Notes: generated by a model not told the origin, from the letters alone. Shown: positions 21,698-34,608, counted from the stretch's first letter. The stretch: 64,000 bases of DNA from Paramecium octaurelia (GCA_905182995.1 CAJJDP010000047.1:132046-196045), one strand, 5' to 3'. Made by a program: numbers and translations.

Positions 21698-22054
21698 TCG
21701 GTTATTTAGTACTCTCTTCAATCATTTATGAGATGCCCGATTCATTTGTTAATATAATTTAATTAAACTCAATGTAATTAAGGCATATTCATTATCTATT
21801 AGAGCAGCCTAAATTCAAGGTCTTCCCAGTTAATTATTTTACCCCCTATTTGCAAGGGGCACCCCAAACACTCAGATATAGGGGTTAAGATAAGAAATTA
21901 AGGAATGTCTAAATAAACTTTGTAGGAAAGGCCATAATAAAGAAAATCACACAGATTGGGAATGCGATTGCATTTGGGACATATTTGCAATATGTGAAAA
22001 TGTTCTAAAATATAAAATTGAAAGGAATTGATTTATTTAAATAAAAATTAATAT
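21698..22054. other. Intergenic region with a GC-rich hairpin patch
   Basis: Around 21840-21890 is an unusually C/G-rich stretch: CCCCCTATTTGCAAGGGGC followed by ACCCC and then TAGGGGTT. CCCCTATTTGCAAGGGG forms a 5-bp stem, and other G/C runs could pair in alternative ways. It could be a small structured RNA or a promoter element. No ORF is evident. Confidence 0.4.
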
Positions 22055-23628
22055 ATGACTACAGTGTCTGTGGATTTTTTGCAACAGATTACTCTTCTCG
22101 GTAAGGAGTTTTTGTTAATTGCGATAGACCCGATGAGTAGGAAGCAAACTATCACAGAGTTAAAGAAGGTCCTCGGCAAGCCTTTACTAATGTCGGATTA
22201 TAAAAAAATATGGAAGGCTCTCTATTATGGTATTGCAGTTTTAGATTGTAAGCAATGTGGAGTTCGGACAAGTATCAAAATCAATAGATTCTTGCAACTG
22301 AAATTTCATAGCTCACAAGAATGTTCTACTCCAATTTCAATGCATTCATCCAATTCTCCAAAGCCATGTTCCATGTGTTTATGTTCGAATGGGAGAAGAT
22401 TGATTACTGGCGCATCAATAAATTTATGCTTTTATTTAGGGAAATCATCGAAGAGTAAATAAAAATATGCAAGCATTTTAATTGGAAGACAGTTCCCCAA
22501 TTGATTGCTCTTTATCACGAAAGTGTTCTGAATCTGACAGAATTTCAGACAGGTATGACTCCTCATCATAACTCTATTTAGTATAGGGAGCCACATTGCA
22601 CTTCATCCAAATATTTGTTTAGTGCTTGGCTAAACATATGAGCGATTCCACTGTTACACATGTTCAGGTTAAGGATCTTCTTGAAGGGTTCTTGGACATT
22701 CTTAAGCACAGTCCAAATAAGACACTGAGAGATAAAACTATTCAATATGTCTACGAATACATAGAGGAGAGACAAAAAAATGAAAACTATTTGCCAGCTT
22801 TCGATTCTAGAAAATATGGGAACTATGTCTTCAAATTGGCTTCATCAGAGTAATAGAATATTTACAATTTGTAGGAGTGTCAATCCTTAAAATAGGAAGT
22901 CTCTTTATAGAGTTGCAGAGATCTTTAATTTCACCGAAGAATTGGAGGAGTCACCTCAAGTTCAAATTGAAGAGGCCCCAAAGAAGAAGAAGACAAAAAA
23001 TAATAATTAAGAAACTCAACAATTAAAAAAGTCATAAGAAGTAAAATAATAACAAGAAAACCATGTATAATAATAAAATGAAGAAGAACAACAACAATTC
23101 AATTAATAAGATGAATAAGAGGAACAAGAAGAAGAATAAGTGATTTAAGTACCTCAAAAAGTTTAAAAAAATAATGGAAAAGAAAAAAAAGAGTTGTAAC
23201 AACAACAGAACACCAAGATCAAATAAAAGGAAGAGAAGGCCATTCTGAAATTACAGAAAAAATAAGAAGAATTAATCAATTCTTAGAATTAACAAGATAG
23301 TCCAACTCAAGATGAAGATGAAACCATAGAGGGTGATGATTATAGCGAAATTAGAAAGAACCCTAACAAATTGAAAACTCTAAAGGAAATTATGAATTCT
23401 GTTCCTGTATATTTGTTTATGAATCCAGCAGAGAAACGCAAATACTTCAAATCTATCAATATGAAATTCTAGGAGGCTTTGTAAAAAGAAAAAGGAACTC
23501 ATTGTACACACAACAAGAGTGTCCACTTTGACTTAGCAAGAAACAAAGTGAAAAGTAACTATATTTGTATTATGTTTATATTAGCTTTCAAATAAACAGA
23601 CAATGTGCTCAGAATTTCAAAGTCCTGA
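22055..23628 (+). CDS. RRP1: RRP1/NOP52-like rRNA-processing protein
   Basis: 488 aa in five exons. Introns are at 22230-22252 (23 nt), 22553-22581 (29 nt), a 25-nt intron near 22875 and a 30-nt intron near 23560; the total is 489 codons. The Nop52 domain fills the first half: DYKKIWKALYYAMWSSDKYQ, FYSNFNAFIQFSKAMFHVFM, FEWEKIDYWRINKFMLLFRE, ATLHFIQIFVQCLA. A Lys/Glu/Gln-rich low-complexity half follows and ends with a short conserved basic block. RRP1 acts in ITS processing and late 60S assembly in the nucleolus. It is the third ribosome-biogenesis gene in 14 kb. Confidence 0.88.
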
Positions 23629-23692
23629 ATTTGATATTTTATATGTATAATAAATATGGCAGAGAATATGAAAAAAATTACTCTTAAAACAT

Positions 23693-25348
23693 TCACTTTA
23701 GACTTTTATTTGGCTGAAATTTGAAACGACTATTTAATAACTTAAATTTACATACGCATTTACAAAACGATGCTTTAGTTCTATGTATTTTCTTTCTATC
23801 CCTTCTTCAGCCTCATTCATCTTTGAGCACTCGAAAATAGTTTCATCATCCTTCTTGCCGCGACGAGAAGAATAACTAAGCTAGGATTTACGTTTCTTTA
23901 CTCCTGTTAATTTTTCTAAATACGGATCCGGTTGAATTTGTTAGACCTTGCCTTATGCTTTAATCTCAGGAGTCAAAGAAATATTAGACTTACTATTTCT
24001 CACCTTTGAATTTGAGTTAAATGAAATCTTGCTTAATCTACTTAATATGCTAGGCTAGATTCCCAACAAAACACTATTATTGAAATCAATCTCTGATACT
24101 GAGTCATTATAACTGCTCATAGATTACATTCTACCCTTATTTCGATGGATCTCAGGAGTTAAAGTAGATCTTTTCTATTCAGGAGTCTTTAATAAGGAAT
24201 TCATCTCCTATTCGATTGACTAATTTAATTGAGATCCCATAATGTTATTGGATGACATATCTTCCTTGGATTTTTTAAATCTATAATTATCAGGTATCTT
24301 TATTTACATCGACGGTTTGCTATTGAATAAATTACTGCTTGTGCTCTAACCCTCTTTATCGCCCCTTTGAGAGATGTTCCAATCAAAAACAAGCTCCTTT
24401 GGGACATAATTGTGTTCGTTTTATATTTTTTTAAATAAGGATTAACAGTATTTATAATTTGGTTCGGATTTAAAAGGTAAGCCTCTAACGTAATCTAAAT
24501 ATCTTCCAAATTCAATGGGTAGGCCTTTGCATAATTCACTCACTTCCATCTTCATTTTCATTTAACCTACCTATTTAATTTTATTTTCCTCTGAGGTGAA
24601 CTATAAATTTTACCATGGTAACTACCCTTTTTGTTAATAATCATCAATATACCTTTGAGTAAAAATATGAGCATATAGCCAAGCGACTCCATATCATCCC
24701 TCCGACTCAAAGAGTAGCCTCTGTGAGCATTGATACTAGCATATCTAGAAGTTCCTATAAATGGCTAATTTTCTCGAAAAGAGCTAAGTTTAAATTAAAT
24801 GGAATGATACATATGGGATTCATTTTCATCTTTGTAAAACTTACTGATGCCAAAATCTACAATGTAGAGCTGATTATCATCGTCATCCTTCCCAACTAAG
24901 ACATTTTCTGGTTTGATATCTCTATGCAAGACTTTGCTAAACTAAGTAATCAATATACTTCTTATGTAAACTTTCTAATATGTTGATCATCTATTCAGCT
25001 ACATTAAGGACACATTTCAGAGAGAATTTTCGAAAAGTCTTCATATAATGAGTCAAATCTCTCCCTAAATATTATATGACCAGAACATAGGATTCTTGTT
25101 CTTTTCCAGCCCAATACAATTTCGGTATGTGTAATAAATGTTGCAGTCTTCTTAAAATTTCGGCCTAAAATAAGAAATCCTAATACTTCTCTTAATAAGC
25201 TTGAGTCTTCTTTATTTTCTTTGTCAATCTTGATGGCAACAAAATTTCTTGTATTAATATCTTACCCTTGATAGACAACTCCAAATGACCCAGCAGAAAT
25301 TCTTTTTTTTGTAATGTAAACATTGTTGATAATTTTCTGATTATTCAT
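23693..25348 (-). CDS. CK1-type serine/threonine protein kinase
   Basis: 525 aa with introns of 22, 30 and 26 nt (the last at 23730-23755); the exons sum to 526 codons. The glycine loop [14 protein letters not shown], the lysine in [13 protein letters not shown], the catalytic loop [10 protein letters not shown], and [14 protein letters not shown] (DFG) are intact. [20 protein letters not shown] and [18 protein letters not shown] are the CK1-family activation-loop and F-helix sequences, which lack the APE motif. A Ser-rich regulatory tail of about 230 residues follows. It should be a soluble constitutively active kinase. Subclass is not resolved. Confidence 0.93.
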
Positions 25349-25439
25349 TTTGTGAAATAATAATCAGCAAAATTAAAAGAGAGGAAAATATTTAAATGAT
25401 CTAAATTCTTAACAAAGTATATACAATAAATTTAATTAA

Positions 25440-26753
25440 TCATTCTTACTCGTCACCATCATCATCATTAAATTCTGAATATTGTAAGTATTCTGAGATT
25501 AGATCTTGTACATTTGCACCAGCTTCAGTGAATTCCAATTCATCCATTCCCTCGTTGGTGTACCAATGAAGGAAAGCTTTTCTTTTGAACATGGCCTAGA
25601 AATTATTGTAAATTCTTCTGAACATTTCATTTATAGCAGTCGTGTTCCCAATGAATGTACCGGAATTAACTACTCCCTTCTAAGAAACATTGCATTGAGA
25701 AACCTTCATATTGTTTGGCAACCACTAAACTTAATTCTAAGGGTTCTTCTTTTAGTATTGAATAATTTATTTCTCGACCTCTGAGCTTGAAAATTACCCT
25801 CTAAACAAACAAGCCCCAGTCAAGTATCTTCCTTATTTGCAGTTGATTGCGCACATTTAGTTCTGAGGGTCAAACATCTGATCACTCACTTCTGATATTT
25901 TTAAGGATCTATATTACATGCTATGTCTTGAAGTTAAAGGAGCAAATGAAGTAGTGAAGAAATGTAATCTGGGGAATGGTACCAAATTCACACTTAATTT
26001 TCTCAAACTACTATTTAATTGACCTGGAAATCTAAGTGAGCAAGTAGTTCCTGACATTGAAGCTGATATTATATGATTTAGATCTCCGTAACAAGTATTC
26101 TTTAGTTTTAATGTATTCGTACAAATGTTGTACAGGGCTTCATTGTCTATTGACATACATTATGAGCAATTTTCAATTAAGTGATTTACAGCCACAGCAG
26201 TATTATAATATTCTACCACTGCATCACTTACTTTTACTGAAGGAAACACTGAATAGGCTTGAAATATTCTATCACAGTAATCCTCTTATAATTTTGATAG
26301 TAACAAAGTGCCAAATCCTGATCCTGTACCACCTCCCAACGAATGGGTCAACTAAAATCCTTGTAAGCAATCAGAACTTTCAACTTGATGTCTTATTACA
26401 TCCAAAACTTCACCTAATATTTCAGTTCCATTTGTATAATGTCCAACTGCAAAGTTATTACCTGCTCCACCTTAACTAAATATGAAATTGTCAGGCCTGA
26501 ATAATTTTCCATATCTGCTTGCCCTCACGCTATCCAATGTTCCTGGCTCTAAATCTATCAATACATTCCTTGGTATGTATCTATTTCCATTGACTTCATT
26601 AAAGTAAACATCCAAGTATTATTAAAACTCATGTTCTTATTCAATTAATTAACCATTTTCATCAATTCTGTGTTCTTGAGCTATTTCCTCCCAAAATTTA
26701 GTTCCTATTTGATTTCCACATTATCCTATTTGTAATTGTATTATTTCTCTCAT
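25440..26753 (-). CDS. Divergent beta-tubulin
   Basis: Intronless, 437 aa, close to the usual tubulin length. [17 protein letters not shown] carries the MREI autoregulation motif and the GQCGNQIG nucleotide loop. The tubulin signature [52 protein letters not shown] and [20 protein letters not shown] follow. The C-terminal tail is short and Asp-rich ([18 protein letters not shown]) and lacks the axonemal EGEFEEE-type and polyglycylation pattern. There are many substitutions throughout (for example [13 protein letters not shown] for HLVSAAMSGVTCC). It is a specialised isotype rather than the main axonemal beta-tubulin, which is inference. Confidence 0.93.
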
Positions 26754-27298
26754 TATTTTCTTTTATTATCTGTTCTCATGCTTTATTTCTAATTTTTATA
26801 TAAAAAATTGTAAAAGAAATTTTAATTTCTTATAATTGCTATATAATAAAAATAATATATATATATATAATTAAATCTACAAATTATCAATTCTAATTAA
26901 ATTTTTAATATTTCATATCTAATCTATCGTATAGAATATATTATAGTGAAGCATTATTGGATTTGATAATAAAAATTTATTATGATGAGGTTATGAGTAA
27001 CTATTTAATGTAATATAAATTGAAATTTATTTTTCAGTTTTTAGCATAATATAGATTAAAGGATATAGGTAAATGAATAATTTCATGTACATTTTATAAT
27101 TAGTATTTTTATAAATTATTCAAATTTGAATTCTAATTTCAAAAAGTATTTTTAATATTCAGTTATTAACATTTATAAATAAAAAGGTTTTTACATAAAG
27201 AGTAGAGTCATTATAAAATGATCAAATTTAAAAAAAACTTTAAATATCACAAATAAATTAAAATGATTTGGAATTATTTCTAATTCATACTAAAATAA
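26754..27298. other. AT-rich intergenic region
   Basis: No ORF was seen. An (AT)n run lies at about 26851-26866. The region is the probable promoter side of the tubulin gene and lies past the 3' end's neighbour at 27299. Confidence 0.5.
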
Positions 27299-29992
27299 TC
27301 ATTCTTACTCTATTTCTTTTTCGTCATTCTTTTGAATATTTTAGAAATCCTCTTAAATTTCCGTTTCTTCATTTTATTGTTTTTCTTATTAGGTTTAATC
27401 ATCTTATTATTTCTCATTAATCTCTGACTCCATTTGAATTTGAGTTTCTTAAGTTTCTTCTTAAGTATGTTACTTAATATCAATTTCGTTGTTATCGATA
27501 GTTTGAGTAATTTGCTCTTCTTAATTAATTTCAACATTGGTATTGTTTTGATCAATTTAATTGCTCTTTTCAAATTATTCTTCTAAAACCATTATTTCTT
27601 TATTTTGATTTTCTTCAGGAACTGAGGTATTTAAACTTTATTCCTAATTAGATAAATTTTATTCCTATTCTTATTCTTAGTATTATTGTTCTTATTATTA
27701 TTATTATATCTCTTATTATTATTACTATTCTTATTATTCAGTTTTTTGAAATTTAATTTAACTTTATGTCAATTAGACTTATTGAGATTTTTGCAAACTA
27801 AATAACAACAATTTTTTACTTTGAATTTGGATATTTCTTATTATCTAAGGAGTTAAAAACTACTTTATCTTTAATTAACAAATTCCAAAGCGTTTAAATT
27901 GAAGTTTAGTCTCTGAACAATCCTTCATTTGCTTATTATTTTGATTTAAACAAATGTTTTTGAAGTACTTTTGCGACTGTAATTCTAACATTTTTGATGG
28001 GGTCCTAACCCAAATTAATGAAAGCTTCAAGAAAGTCAACTTGAAATTGTTCAAATTTCATAAGTTTTTCACACATAATGACAAAACTAATAATGAAAGA
28101 ATTAAATACCTTTATCTTTAATTGAACATATTACTGTTTGCAAAACCTAAAATGTTCTACTTCAATACATTGAAGTATAGTTCATTTTGACTTTTCTAAA
28201 ATTTATCATAAAGTTCAAAGATTTGTTTTGCAGCCTAAAATTCTCATTAAATAATATTTACAGCTTTTCTAACAGCAAACACATTATCATTGCACAATTT
28301 AGTTGAAACTGGTAGTATAATAGAAAATACAGTTTCAACATCAAAGACTTAGGCAAGGTGAGAAATTTATTTAGCAATTAGTTCTCTGATTCTCCATTTC
28401 TTTTAGTCCTTCTAAATAATCAATAAGATATCAATAAGAGATGCTCTTTTAGATTCTTCGATAGCATCAAAAAATAAGCCTAGGTTCTCAACTGCACCAT
28501 GTTTGATTTCATCATTTGGATCCTAAAGCAATTACTCTAAGACTTTAAGTAATTCTGAGTAAGCTTGTTAGGGTCCCAACAATTTAGCTAAAACATGAAT
28601 ACTACAAGCCAAAGGTTTTTTGACTCTCAAAGAAATATTGTATATATGTATACCTTATCCTTGTGATTAATCAATTTCATAAATAATTTGCTAAGTTGAG
28701 GCCACTTTTTATCAGTGTAGACTTAGAGCACGGCTGGGAAATACAATGCACATTCAATGACGATCTATGAAATATAAAATGGGTTTACTTCATTATCAAT
28801 TCCTAGTTCTCTAATATCAGAATCATTCATTTTCAAATAGAATTCTAAGAGTTTATCATTGATATTTTCTTATCTTGTGATAATTGATATGTATTTGCCT
28901 AATTATTTATATGCATGCTGTTTGACCCATTTGTTTTGATCACTTTTTATTAATTGAATTATACTCTAATAAAGCAAGTAATCTTCCTGTGATCAAATCA
29001 AAATTTTCTGTGTCTGTCTATTCAGCTAATTTAACTATAATATCAAGACAGGCCTTTCTTGTTTACCAGGTTCTTTCTTCGGTTTTCCTTTTTTATTCAA
29101 ACTGAAATTTACTTAGAAAAAAATGGGATGAGTCTATGTTTGATAAAATCTTTAGAGAGCACTTTAGCAATGTTGGCTAATTGAAGTACGGCCTCTTTGC
29201 GTATTGGTTATTTGGCATCATCTCCCTTGGATAAAATTTCCAATGCGATGAAGGATTCCGATAATTCTGGTCCAAAATCTGCAGCCAATTAACCAAATAG
29301 CTAAAAAATAATTGATGGCATTAACTTTAACGGCAATCATCACATTCTCATCATTATTGTCATCATGGGCCATCTGAATCACTTAGGTTAGAATGAGATT
29401 TCCTCTGTCTCTTTCATTTAATTCTTTGGCCACTATACTTATAGAGTTTCCGGCTTACTCTTTGATCTTATTTTGAATCAATTCATTACATCAAAATTAT
29501 TAGATTTTAATAATTCCTGCAAAGCTTTCACAACATGTTGTTTGATGAGCTCTTAACTATTTTATTTAGTTTTCAAAAGAACACAGATTTACTCTAATTG
29601 GGCTATAAAATTTTTCTTAATTTCATCAGCATCTTCTAACTACCCATTAAAACCAGATGTATACTATCTACTGAATGATTGTATTTAAATTATCAATTGA
29701 AGAATCTCCTATCCATGTTAACAGTTCCCCTAATCTTTTCGTAAATGCCAGTCTATCTTTACCATCTATTTTACCTCTCTTTGTAATGGCAATCCTTGAG
29801 CTTCATGAGTTTCTCCAAAACATTTTAAGGGTTTTCATCAATAAATACTGCATCCTCCTCTCTTCTTTAAATCTATTAAACTGGAACATATTCCTCCCTA
29901 TAAATTTCCTAAACGATGCTTCCTGTATCTAAATTATTGACTAAATCATCATAGTTACCAATAAGAGGATTTTCTTTGGGAGAATTTTACAT
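27299..29992 (-). CDS. HEAT-repeat phosphatase scaffold, PP4R1/PR65-like
   Basis: A large gene with several short introns not fully resolved. Peptides in order: DRLAFTKRLGELLTWIGDSS, QLESICVLLKTKQNSQELIK, QHVVKALQELLKS, IVAKELNERDRGNLILTQVI, QMAHDDNNDENVMIAVK, FGPELSESFIALEILSKGDD, PIRKEAVLQLANIAKVLSKD, TRKACLDIIVKLAEQTDTEN. FGPELSESF and AHDDNNDEN are close to sequences typical of the PP4R1 regulatory subunit and the related PP2A A subunit. It would scaffold a PP2A/PP4-type catalytic subunit. The C-terminal 150 residues are a Gln/Glu-rich tail largely encoded by TAA/CAA. The start ATG at 29992 gives MQNSPKENPLIGNYDDLVNN. Confidence 0.72.
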
Positions 29993-30204
29993 ATCCTTTA
30001 ATATATATATTAATTTAATTTTAAAATAGTATTGGGGGTCCATATAACTTATATGCAAAACATCAAATAGATGTCAAGTGATATATTGTTGATAAAAATT
30101 GATTGAGAATCTAATTAATAATACCTATTTTCATATTACCATCGAATTGAATCAAGAATAATAATTATAAATAATAAAATTATCATTAAATTTTATACAA
30201 TACA

Positions 30205-31038
30205 TCAATCATCGTCATCATCATCATCCTATTCATCTTCATCGTCCATATCATCTTCATCTTCTTCATCCTTCAAATCTAAATAATATGTCAAAGATTG
30301 GGGAATAATTTCTTCGATTATTGCTTCTCCAATCTCAAGATCAGCTGTAATTTTCTCTTCCTTTTGTAATTCTTCTTCATCTGTTTATGCAGGAGCTATG
30401 TCATCAAAAAATTTAAAGAATGATTTTAATTTCACTTCTGTCTCAATAATTCTGGTTTAGTTGGTTTTCTTGTTTCTTTACTTCTTCTTTTTGATTGTCT
30501 TTGTAACATTCTTTCCTTCCTTCCAATTTATCTATGTTCCATTGCATTTGTAGGGTAATTCGCTTTCTTCGTTATTGTAAATAAATTCTTTCTCTAATAC
30601 CTTATTATCAAAGTATTAGTTTGGATTGAACTCAAATCTTAATTTAAAGTCTCTGTCATTATCGCCAAAACTAGCAGTAATGCTTTTTAAGTATGCCAAT
30701 ACATCAGCATCTTTTTATGTGATTCTTGATCCTGTAATACCTGCATGTTATAGTACTTTTGACCAATAATCAGAGATTGGTTCAGCTTCCTTAATAGTTG
30801 AATCCTTCATCTCTTCCTCACTAGGTTGTCTTGTTCCATTAGCCAAAGCATTTACTTCTGATAATTCTGGAAGACAACTTTTTAAGTGATTTGTTGTCAC
30901 TTTATTGACATTTTCTTCGTATTATTATTACAAATTAGACCATTTCTTTACATAATGAATTAAGGCAATTGCTTTTGATAAATCTTCAGGCTTGAATTTT
31001 TGTTTCACAGCTTCAATTACTCCTTAATCAATAATCAT
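30205..31038 (-). CDS. NAP1: Nucleosome assembly protein NAP1-like
   Basis: Intronless, 277 aa. VLQHAGITGSRITQKDADVL, LAYLKSITASFGDNDRDFKL, RFEFNPNQYFDNKVLEKEF, ELPYKCNGTQINWKEGKN (normally TxIxWKxGKN) and SFFKFFDDIAPAQTDEE are the NAP/SET fold. The highly acidic Asp/Glu tail ends in DEQDDDDDD. It is a histone H2A-H2B chaperone shuttling between cytoplasm and nucleus. It is shorter than yeast NAP1 at the N-terminus. Confidence 0.93.
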
Positions 31039-31497
31039 AAAAAATTAACCTTAATTTATTTTATAAATATACTCATTAATTTCAGAGCATTAAATTCGTG
31101 TAAAAATATAATATATTTATTACTATTTAAATTAATTAAAAGTAACCAAAAATATTACAAAAAGTGGTGCTAATTCTGCTTAATCTTAGTTTAAATTTTC
31201 ATAAATTTTGAAATGCTTAGCAAAAGATTATAATTAAAATTATTGTTTTATTCAAAATCAGTACTATCAATTTGGATTAACTTAAAATTTGCAGTGATTT
31301 AAATTACTATGATTTTTTGTATCTTCCTTCTCAATTTTCATTCATTAAATTCAAATTCTGAAATAACATGTTATAACTCCAAATGGATTTTACATCCTCC
31401 CTAAGATTTTGACCATTAAAATTTTGTTCTCTTTATTTATTTAATAGATTCTAAGGGTAATTTAAATTTTATATTTATAAATAATATTAATTAAGTT
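31039..31497. other. AT-rich intergenic region between divergent NAP1 and CXC genes
   Basis: Nothing coding was seen. It should hold both promoters, since NAP1 runs left and the CXC gene runs right. Confidence 0.5.
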
Positions 31498-32725
31498 ATG
31501 AATAATAATGCAGATGATTAAAAGTAATGATTATTTTATAGTTTTTGCTAGTGAAATTTCAAATGAAAACCTAAAACCATGTCCTGATAAAAAATTACAA
31601 CATTTTGATTAAGAATGGCCAAATTATGCAAATAACCCTTCTCCTCATTTTACTCCCTCGTAATTCTTTAATGCTCCTAATTCACACCTGCCTCCTTTAA
31701 ATTTAGAAAAAAGTTCATAGTTCCCTTATATCAAGGTTATGAAGATGGCTAAGACAAATAAGGTAAGAAAAATCCCTTTCGAAAATATTCTGCTCATGAT
31801 CCTCAACAAGATGGGAATGAAGAAGACCCCAAATAAAACTATCCATATTACCCACCTTTCTATTAACCTTACCCGATGAAATATCCTCCCCATCCATCCC
31901 AATTTTTTATGCATCAATATCCACATCCTATTCCCTACTGGTACAGACCCCCTATATATTATCCCTAATATGATGGGTAGCATTATTAAAATACATTATC
32001 TAAAGAACTATAATCCAAAGTCAGCCAATTGGTGCAATACTAAAAAGTATCACCTTTTGCTTGCAATTGTAAAAAAAGTAAATGTCTCAAATTATATTGT
32101 GAATGCTTTGCCAATAATTGGGTATGATTTCAAACTATATAGGTATGCTCTTAAAATTGTAATTGCTGTGAATGCAAAAATAGGATTGATAACCCTAATG
32201 AAAGATCAAAGGCTATTGAGGAAGCTCTACTGAGAAATCCAGATGCATTTGCAGCAATTTTAACTAACAATGGATAACAGCCACAAATAATTTAAGGTAA
32301 CTTTCATTCAATTTTTAGAGGAAAAATCATAGAAGGAATCCTAAAAAGATATTACAACAAGAAAAGGATGTAATTGTAAGAAATCAGAATGCAAAAAGAA
32401 ATATTGTGAATGTTATAGTGTTAATCAAAGATGCACAGATCTTTGTAAATGCGAAAATTGTTTAAATAAAATACAACCATAAGAAGATTCAATTGAATAG
32501 TTATAAAAATAGGAAAATCCAAAAAAAGAGAGTCTAATTCAAAGCTTATAAGTTTAAGAAATCAAAGTTGACTAAAAGGATTCTATCAATAAAAAATCAA
32601 AAGTTATTAAAAAGAAAACTAATAAAGCTGAGGATCCAAATCAGGAACACTTTTCTGAATCTGATAATCCTATTGTCAAAGTCAAACTAACTATTACTGA
32701 AAAATAAAAAAAAAGAAAATAATGA
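31498..32725 (+). CDS. CXC (CRC) domain DNA-binding protein, LIN54/TSO1-like
   Basis: 377 aa with four introns of about 28, 23, 21 and 22 nt; the exons total exactly 378 codons. A Pro/Tyr-rich region ([20 protein letters not shown]) precedes two cysteine-rich CXC motifs: [18 protein letters not shown] with [12 protein letters not shown], then [18 protein letters not shown] with [10 protein letters not shown]. The linker contains [20 protein letters not shown], which matches the RNPxAF hinge of CRC proteins. The family binds CHR-type promoter elements (TTYGAA) in cell-cycle complexes such as DREAM/MuvB. The tail is Lys/Gln-rich. Conserved cysteines appear complete. Confidence 0.93.
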
Positions 32726-32788
32726 TTTGTTCATTTGTTTCAAAGTTTGTGTTATAAATTCCATTTCATATCATATAAATTAATTCAT

Positions 32789-34608
32789 TCAATATCTTTT
32801 TGGAACTAGATACCCTTCGTTTTAATTTTGATATTGCTAACTCTTAGGTTTATCATCTCTTTCTTAATATTGAGAATGAGATCTCTAATATTGAGGATCC
32901 CTATTAATCATAAATCGTTATTGAGAATTTTAATAGTACTATGGCTAATTTATTCCAAAATTGTATTGCTTTTAATCATACCTCGTAATTGTGTGTAATT
33001 AGGGAACTCGATAATTTTTGACATGCAAAGGAGCTCTTTGTGGTATTGTTTTTTCATATCCATAACTTTCAGTGTGCAATCTAACTTTTTAATCAAAATT
33101 TTGAAATATATCATCTTTTTCTGGACTTACTTCCCTTGAATCTTCTTAAGTATTTTATCTAAAAGTGTAGTTACTTGATTAATGATGAGTTTAATTTTAT
33201 TATTATTATTATTGTAATATTTTCTACTATTATTACTATTATTGTAATAAGGATTACTATTACTAAATTTATAATATTTCTTAATAATATTATTATTTTT
33301 ATAATTCTTGTTTTTGTTAAATTATCTATTCTTAAGTTAGTTATTATTGATTTTAAATTTGATTAATTTATTATTAATTTTAAGGTTAGATGATTTGCTG
33401 TTATTCTAAATTTTGATTTGGTTAATTTATTTGTTATGAAAGTTTCTAATTTTGATTTATATTTTGTTAGGCTTAAATAATGTTTGCTAATGGTTGAATG
33501 GATTCTTAAGAATTTTATTTTTTTAATTATGATTATTGAATGTTTTTAATGAAATTTTCAAGTCTCTCCTTTTCTTGAGACCAAATTTTAGATCTTTCTG
33601 TTAATTCATCCTTAATTTACACATTCTCCTATTATATTGCTTTTATTTGCTATTAAAATGCGATAATTTGCTAATTAAAATAGTTTTAGTATTATTGTGC
33701 AATTGTTTCTTATTATTACTCAATTTCTTTCTAAAATAAATAAAAACATTACCAAAAATGAGTTTCTTAATTCACTTATTTGTAGATTATAATTTTATTC
33801 TAAATTAGCAATGCAGGATTGATAAGAGGTTTGTTCCTAATAAAGTTATTACATAAATTATTGTTCCTTTGTTTAGAATTCTTTTATAGTATCGACATAT
33901 TATTACTGCTAGGCTATTAAGACTTATTTTTATTATTCCAAGACCATGCATTTTCTATGATATTAATTTATATTACTCATTTACAACTTTAATTTCTTCA
34001 TTTATTAAGGCGATTTAATCATTTTTTTCTAACAATTAGTTGTTCAATATGTCTATGTCATTTAATCGTGTTTATAGCATTTCATTGAGATTTTTGTTTT
34101 CTAATAATATTTATTAGAATCTCTATTCTATTTCCTTTTTATTTTTAGTTTATTCATCGATCAATCTACTACTCAACTATTCATTTGCCTAAGTAAGTTG
34201 AACTACTTTCTATTAATAATTCATTAATTTTTATTGTGATTCTTGCACTAAAAGTGTTCGATTTGATGAATTATTTTGTTTCATAATCTCTATTTCTCTC
34301 ATTAAGCCTGAGTTTATTTCAATTAACTTTGAATTTTCAGTGATGAGTAATTAAATTTTAGATTGCATAGAGGTAAGGTTTTTTTCATTATTTTCGATGG
34401 GTTATTCTGTAATTCTAAAACTGGGTTCAGATTCCTCCCTTTTAATAGTTTTTCTTATTCCTATTTGCTTTGTCGAATTATAATTATTGTCTTAAGTTGG
34501 CGATCTTAATTGTGAATCTTAAGGTTCATTAAGATGCATTTATAAAAACTCTTAAAACGATTATTTAGATTCTCTTTCATAGTTGACTACTTTAAATGAT
34601 TCTGACAT
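32789..34608 (-). CDS. Coiled-coil protein with polyglutamine tracts
   Basis: It starts MSESFKVVNYERESKQSFQE. After a charged N-terminus comes a long coiled coil (KLIEINSGLMREIEIMKQNN and similar heptads). A Gln-dense region at about 33170-33370 is encoded by runs of TAA, TAG and CAA (LLQQQQQQQKILQQQQQQN). The C-terminus is Tyr/Gln/Asn-rich (INQPQYYQNSQQRFMINRD, SHSQYQERDDKPK). At least one short intron is needed because the span is not a multiple of three. No family is recognised. The tandem strings of reassigned glutamine codons make this ORF invisible in the standard code. Confidence 0.7.

Noticed and set aside
33175-33366. Hydrophobic Ile-rich plus-strand ORF resembling a membrane helix
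   Set aside because: It is the reverse complement of TAA/CAA-encoded polyGln in the coiled-coil gene.
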